A DNA stretch of 64,000 bases, taken from the NCBI RefSeq assembly GCF_000949475.1, contig NZ_JRHC01000001.1, positions 1,736,001 to 1,800,000 on the forward strand. Direction: 5' to 3'. This document shows positions 59,796-64,000 of this stretch, in pieces (within the stretch, counting starts at the first letter, position 1; each line of letters begins with the position of its first letter). The position numbers and the translations under genes were made by a program. This stretch comes from Draconibacterium sediminis. GTDB lineage: Bacteria; Bacteroidota; Bacteroidia; Bacteroidales; Prolixibacteraceae. Under the pieces are notes generated by a model. The model had not been told where the DNA came from. It was given only the letters and a program-made list of their open reading frames with translations, and searched no databases.

Positions 59796-60482
59796 ATGAA
59801 GAAGTTAAAATTTATATTCACAATACTTGTTGCTACTGCGATTTTCGCGTCATGCGACTGGGATAATTACGACGAACCGGAATCATTCCTGAAAGGAACT
59901 ATTGTATACAATGGCGAGCCGATTAACGTAAGCTACAACGATGTAAACTTCCAGCTTTGGGAGCCGGGATGGGAATTGTCTTATCCTATTGATGTTGTTA
60001 TTGATCAGGACGGTAGTTATTCTGCTTTGTTATTCAATGGAAACTATAAACTGGTTTTTCCTGACGGACAAGGTCCATTTCGCACCATTGGTGCCGATAC
60101 ACTTGATATTACTGTGAATGGCGATAAAAACCTGGACATTGAAGTGGAGCCGTATTATATGATTCGTAATGCGCAGTTTTCGGCTACAGGTGGTAATGTT
60201 ACTGCTACTTTTCAGGCAGAAAAGATTATTACTGATGCTGATGCACGCGATATTGAGCGTGTAAATCTATATGTTAATAAGAGTCAGTTTGTTGATTTCA
60301 GAACAAATATTGCCAAAACCGAAATCGGTGGTGGCGACATTGCCGATGCAAACTCGATCAGTATGTCGGTTGCAGTTCCTGAAATTACACCAACTCAAAA
60401 TTATGTGTATGCCCGTGTTGGACTAAAAGTTACCGGTCGTGAAGATATGATATTCTCTCCGGTGCAAAGAATAGATCTATAA
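59796..60482 (+). CDS. DUF3823 surface glycan-binding lipoprotein
   Basis: 228 residues, lipobox Cys20 (ATAIFASC). The N-terminal domain begins LKGTIVYNGEPINVSYNDVNFQLWEPGW and carries the DUF3823 pattern GSYSALLFNGNYKLVFPDGQGPF; the second domain ends GLKVTGREDMIFSPVQRI. This family follows SusCD in many PULs and is presumed to help bind ligand. 18 bp after susD; a GTTGTCCCGG/CCGGGATAAC hairpin follows. Confidence 0.88.
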   Translation: MKKLKFIFTILVATAIFASCDWDNYDEPESFLKGTIVYNGEPINVSYNDVNFQLWEPGWELSYPIDVVIDQDGSYSALLFNGNYKLVFPDGQGPFRTIGADTLDITVNGDKNLDIEVEPYYMIRNAQFSATGGNVTATFQAEKIITDADARDIERVNLYVNKSQFVDFRTNIAKTEIGGGDIADANSISMSVAVPEITPTQNYVYARVGLKVTGREDMIFSPVQRIDL

Positions 60483-60498
60483 CCAACTATCTGTTGAG

Positions 60499-60526
60499 GT
60501 TGTCCCGGTGATTGTGCCGGGATAAC
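60499..60526 (+). terminator. Intercistronic hairpin, weak terminator
   Basis: GTTGTCCCGG (60499-60508) pairs with CCGGGATAAC (60517-60526) with one wobble. The nearest T run begins ten bases later, so it may slow rather than stop transcription. Confidence 0.4.
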
Positions 60527-60582
60527 TTCATTGGCAGCCTTTTTATTTAAACCAACTATTTTTCATTTTAATCTCAATTCTA

Positions 60583-63087
60583 ATGTTTAGCAGAATACAA
60601 ATTTGCAGTATTGTTTCAATACTTGCCTTGCTGTTTATTGCCTGTTCACCAACCAATAAAGTAAACGATACGGTTAAAAAAGAGTCGTTCAGAGCACCTT
60701 CTTATCCCCTCATTACTATCGATCCATATACCAGTGCCTGGTCAAATGCCGATCAGTTATTCGATGCTCCGGTAACACACTGGACAGGGAAAACTCATTC
60801 GCTCATCGGAGCACTGAAAGTGGATGGCGAGGTCTATCGTTTTCTGGGGAAAGAAATAATTCCTCCCAAAGTTATTTTTCCCATGGCAAATTACGAACAG
60901 TGGGAAGGAAGTTATACTGAGAAACAACCAGGTGAAGGTTGGGAAAGAGCAGGCTTTGATGATTCTGCATGGAAACGAGGGAGAGCAGCATTTGGTACTT
61001 CAGGGATGCAGGCTTTGGTAACATCATGGGAAAGTGAAGATATTTGGGTGCGCCGCTCGTTTCAACTTCCTGATGAGTTGGGAGAGGAAGATATCTATCT
61101 GGTGTATTCTCATGATGATATTTTTGAATTGTATCTGAATGGAGAGCAGTTGGTAAAAACCGAATACGAATGGCACAACAATGTACTGCTAAAATTGGAT
61201 CGTGAGAAATTAAAACTCGGAGAAGAAAACATTATCGCAGCCCACTGTCATAACCGCACAGGCGGAGGTTATGTTGATTTTGGAATTATACAGGAACGGA
61301 AAGAAAAAGAAATTTTTGCAACAGCTGCAATTCAAAACAGCGTAAACATAACTGCAACAGCTACAAAATACAATTTCACCTGCGGCCCGGTCGATCTTCA
61401 GCTTGAGTTTGTATCGCCTTTGCTACCTGATGATCTCGATGTATTATCGCGTCCGGTAAATTACATCAATTACGAAATTCAGGCCAACGACAACAAAAAA
61501 CACGATGTTCAGATTTATATTGAAACAACACCCGAATGGGCTGTAAACGATTTAAGCCAGGAAGTACTATTAACGAACGGGGCACAACAAAATATTAGCT
61601 GGGTGAAAGCCGGAACTATTGAACAGCCTATTTTACAAAAGAAAGGCGACAATGTGCGAATTGATTGGGGCTATCATTATCTGGCAACTGCAGAAAAACC
61701 TGAGACGTGGGTTCTTATTGGGGATTATCTAATGTCGAAACAACAATTTGTGAACGATGAATTACCCTTCCGTGGTGTGGATGAATTTACCACGAAAATG
61801 AGCCAATCGATGCCAGCCCTTGTTTATACCGAAAATTTGCAGGAAGTAAGCGATCGATCAAAAAATGGGTTTGTATTGCTGGCATACGATGATATTGAAT
61901 CCATTCAGTATTTTGGCGACAACCTAAAAGCCTGGTGGACCAAAAACGGGGCAATAAGTATTGAAGAAGCTTTAAAGGCTGCAGTTGATGAACACGGGAA
62001 TATTCTTTCACGATGTGCCAAACTCGATCAGGAAATCTATTCTGAAGCATTTAAAGCAGGTGGCGAAAAATATGCTAAACTCTGTGAACTGGCATTTCGT
62101 CAATCCATTGCGGCGCATAAACTGGTAAAAGATACTAAAGGAAACATTCTTTTCCTTTCTAAAGAAAACTTTAGCAACGGTTCTATCGGAACAGTTGATG
62201 TTACTTATCCCTCCGCACCATTATTCCTGAAATATAATCCTGAGCTATTGAAAGGAATGCTAAATCCTATTTTCTATTATTCAGAAAGCGGTAAGTGGAC
62301 AAAGCCTTTTGCAGCGCACGATGTAGGTACTTATCCGTTGGCTAACGGACAAACCTATGGTGGCGATATGCCTGTGGAAGAATGTGGTAACATGATCATT
62401 CTGACCGCTGCTATTGCCGATGTGGAAGGAAATGCAGATTATGCAGCCGAACACTGGGAAGTGCTTACAACGTGGGCAAACTACCTGCTCGAAAATGGTC
62501 TTGATCCGGAAAATCAATTGTGTACCGACGACTTTGCCGGTCACTTTGCTCACAACGTAAACTTGTCGGCAAAAGCGATAATGGGGATTGCCGGATACGG
62601 AAAATTGGCAGCCATGTTAGGCAAAAACGATATTGCTGAGAAATACACTTCTGAAGCAAAACAAATGGCTCAGGAATGGATAAAAATGGCCGACGATGGC
62701 GACCACTATCGGTTAACATTCGACAAACCTGGAACATGGAGTCAGAAATACAACCTGGTTTGGGATAAACTGCTGAATCTGGGAATATTCCCTGAAGATG
62801 TAGCTCAAAAAGAAATTGCTTATTACCTGACCAAACAGAACAAATACGGCTTACCACTTGATAACCGCAGAACTTACACAAAATCAGACTGGATTATTTG
62901 GACCGCAACTTTGGCTGACGATACAGAGACGTTCCAAAAGTTTATTGATCCGCTTTATGGATTTGTAACTGAAACGCCAGATCGTGTTCCAATGTCCGAT
63001 TGGTACGAAACTCCCGATGGAGAACAGGTAGGTTTTCAGGCACGTTCGGTAGTTGGCGGCTATTTTATAAAAATGTTGGAAGAGTAG
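60583..63087 (+). CDS. Glutaminase-type (DUF5127/DUF4965/DUF1793) lipoprotein with inserted beta-sandwich
   Basis: 834 residues, lipobox Cys21 (LALLFIAC). Starts DPYTSAWSNADQLFDAPVTHWTGK with the DUF4964 mark. At about 105-240 there is an inserted beta sandwich (GWERAGFDDSAWKRGRAAFGTSG, EDIWVRRSFQLPDE, DIFELYLNGEQLVK, NIIAAHCHNRTGGGYVDFGI) like the glycoside-hydrolase-2 N-terminal sugar-binding domain. Then DUF5127, and DUF4965/DUF1793 (FLSKENFSNGSIGTVDVTYPSAPLFLKYNP, THDVGTYPLANGQTYGGDMPVEECGNM). Known: homologues are glutaminase A-like or glycan-acting; the insertion hints at sugar binding. Separate transcript start is possible. Confidence 0.85.
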   Translation: MFSRIQICSIVSILALLFIACSPTNKVNDTVKKESFRAPSYPLITIDPYTSAWSNADQLFDAPVTHWTGKTHSLIGALKVDGEVYRFLGKEIIPPKVIFPMANYEQWEGSYTEKQPGEGWERAGFDDSAWKRGRAAFGTSGMQALVTSWESEDIWVRRSFQLPDELGEEDIYLVYSHDDIFELYLNGEQLVKTEYEWHNNVLLKLDREKLKLGEENIIAAHCHNRTGGGYVDFGIIQERKEKEIFATAAIQNSVNITATATKYNFTCGPVDLQLEFVSPLLPDDLDVLSRPVNYINYEIQANDNKKHDVQIYIETTPEWAVNDLSQEVLLTNGAQQNISWVKAGTIEQPILQKKGDNVRIDWGYHYLATAEKPETWVLIGDYLMSKQQFVNDELPFRGVDEFTTKMSQSMPALVYTENLQEVSDRSKNGFVLLAYDDIESIQYFGDNLKAWWTKNGAISIEEALKAAVDEHGNILSRCAKLDQEIYSEAFKAGGEKYAKLCELAFRQSIAAHKLVKDTKGNILFLSKENFSNGSIGTVDVTYPSAPLFLKYNPELLKGMLNPIFYYSESGKWTKPFAAHDVGTYPLANGQTYGGDMPVEECGNMIILTAAIADVEGNADYAAEHWEVLTTWANYLLENGLDPENQLCTDDFAGHFAHNVNLSAKAIMGIAGYGKLAAMLGKNDIAEKYTSEAKQMAQEWIKMADDGDHYRLTFDKPGTWSQKYNLVWDKLLNLGIFPEDVAQKEIAYYLTKQNKYGLPLDNRRTYTKSDWIIWTATLADDTETFQKFIDPLYGFVTETPDRVPMSDWYETPDGEQVGFQARSVVGGYFIKMLEE

Positions 63088-63331
63088 GGGAGCTTAATAA
63101 TTTACATACTATTGTTATAATTCCGGGCTTCTCAAAAGGTACAAAAGAGCAAGAATCTGACAACCGAAGTTGATGCTGTGGAAACAACTTTTACAGACCT
63201 CGTTTGATATGGTTCGGATTCATGAATGGTAAAATAGAGCTATAATTATATTTTCTGTTTTTCACGGAATAATGAAATGAAAGTTTAATTTCTAAACCCG
63301 TGACTTAAAGAGTTGCAGCAAAAAATCCTGA

Positions 63332-63568
63332 GTGGTTGGTAGAATTAAACGGTGTCGTTTAGTTGAGGGAATATATACTCCTATAGCCCGAAAAGCCTGG
63401 ATGGCTCTGGTTCCGTACGTTGATGAAGATGGGGCAGTAGCGGAAGTTTGTGTTGGAACCAACAAAAAAAATGACAAGCAATACTATTACGACCGTCCAC
63501 GAAGAAAAGGAGATTATCACGGGCAGGCTCCGTACCTTTGGTGTGTGAATGCGCTTTTGGAAAAATAG
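63332..63568 (+). pseudogene. GH105/GH88-like C-terminal remnant
   Basis: An open stretch whose protein ends look like the C-terminus of unsaturated rhamnogalacturonyl hydrolases: YTPIARKAWMALVPYVDEDGAV, EVCVGTNKKND, then YYYDRPRRKGDYHGQAPYLWCVNALLE. A full GH105 needs about 350 more N-terminal residues; upstream there is an in-frame TGA at 63329-63331 and no matching sequence, so this is a decayed fragment. The next gene, starting at 63740, begins with the N-terminus of the same family. Either a truncated duplicate or the leftover of a recombination event. Confidence 0.7.
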
Positions 63569-63739
63569 AAGACAGTACATTCGAAAAGAATGTCAATATG
63601 TACAGTGAGCTGCCTATCAATAGCCTAAAGTATATTTGTCTTTAAAAAAGAACAATTGTACTATGAAAAGTACATCATAACTGTTATTTTCAACCTTTAC
63701 TTTGAAACCAATCTAAACTTTGAATAAATCTATCAAAAA

Positions 63740-64000
63740 ATGAAACTATCAACTTATTTATTACTGGCAGTTGCACTGTTGCTGACTAATATTTGCGTAG
63801 CTCAAAATTATTTTGATGATTTTCCTGTAATGGCAAATCCAAAAACGGTTGGCGATAAGCTGAGCACACGTTTTCTGGAAAGTAAACACCAGCTTTATGG
63901 CGACCGAGGTATCCATTATGCTGAAGTTTGTACATGGTACGGGGCGCTTAAATTCGCCGAACTTACCGATGATCAGGATTTGGTAAAGGAACTGAGGACA
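63740..64000 (+). CDS. GH105-like hydrolase, N-terminal part (runs off window)
   Basis: 87 codons visible from ATG at 63740. Signal peptide (MKLSTYLLLAVALLLTNICVAQ), then DDFPVMANPKTVGDKLSTRFLE, GIHYAEVCTWYGALKFAELTDDQDLVKEL, the opening helices of family 88/105 glycoside hydrolases including the conserved EVCTWYGAL. Likely removes unsaturated galacturonate from rhamnogalacturonan or related side chains. The rest is outside the window. The neighbouring remnant is an older relative. Confidence 0.8.
   Translation, partial: MKLSTYLLLAVALLLTNICVAQNYFDDFPVMANPKTVGDKLSTRFLESKHQLYGDRGIHYAEVCTWYGALKFAELTDDQDLVKELRT

Overview
The window looks like a chromosomal segment of a Bacteroidota bacterium, most likely from the Bacteroidales/Marinilabiliales side (Prolixibacteraceae-like; this placement is inferred). 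The support is a SusC/SusD pair driven by an ECF sigma factor and a FecR anti-sigma, many Sec-exported small beta-barrels and lipoproteins, S9 and C1 secreted peptidases, an Na+-pumping oxaloacetate decarboxylase operon, TAnnTTTG-type promoter boxes, and moderate to low GC with AT-rich intergenic DNA. No rRNA, tRNA, prophage, IS element or classical CRISPR array was seen.

Layout. 1-5.4 kb: end of thioredoxin reductase, a hemolysin III-type membrane protein and several small exported proteins, including an unlisted 41-residue membrane protein. 5.36-5.57 kb: an unusual strictly 21-bp-periodic array of a GTTCTCCC core with variable 13-nt fillers, lying between convergent genes. 5.66-9.02 kb: a leftward gene group (amidohydrolase, cell-wall peptidase with peptidoglycan-binding domain, helical protein, macrodomain protein). 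9.3-13.6 kb: a glycerol operon (padR-glpK-glpD-glpF) with a PadR-like dyad in front. 13.7-19 kb: CBM9-like protein, large SNF2 helicase, NYN/OST-HTH RNase-like protein and a cold-shock protein. 19.6-23.1 kb: oxaloacetate decarboxylase gamma-alpha-beta. 23.1-26 kb: repeat-rich, accessory-looking stretch with small membrane and lipoproteins. 26-30 kb: RarA and a TPR protein separated by a mosaic of short repeats. 30-38.9 kb: Tag glycosylase, C1 peptidase, barrel protein, glycosyltransferase, a barrel-less TonB plug protein, SRPBCC and DUF2007-like proteins and an S9 peptidase. 39-42.8 kb: saccharopine dehydrogenase-like enzyme and a two-component pair. 43.4-45.9 kb: pterin dehydratase, fumarase and flavin reductase. 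46.2-52.4 kb: CopB-type copper pump, azurin, BON, LapA and CsbD-like proteins (metal and envelope stress). 52.6-64 kb: a polysaccharide-utilisation-type locus (sigma, FecR, SusC, SusD, DUF3823, glutaminase-like protein, GH105-like remnant and the start of a GH105-like gene that runs off the window).

How the genes work together. The glp operon imports, phosphorylates and oxidises glycerol. The Oad operon couples oxaloacetate decarboxylation to Na+ export, and fumarase fits the same C4-acid metabolism. The copper/stress block combines metal efflux with periplasmic copper binding. The last 11 kb is one regulated uptake and degradation locus. The most unusual signals are non-coding: the 21-bp array at 5.4 kb, the nested palindrome at 46.0 kb, and the repeat mosaics at 17.5, 24.5 and 27.4-27.8 kb.
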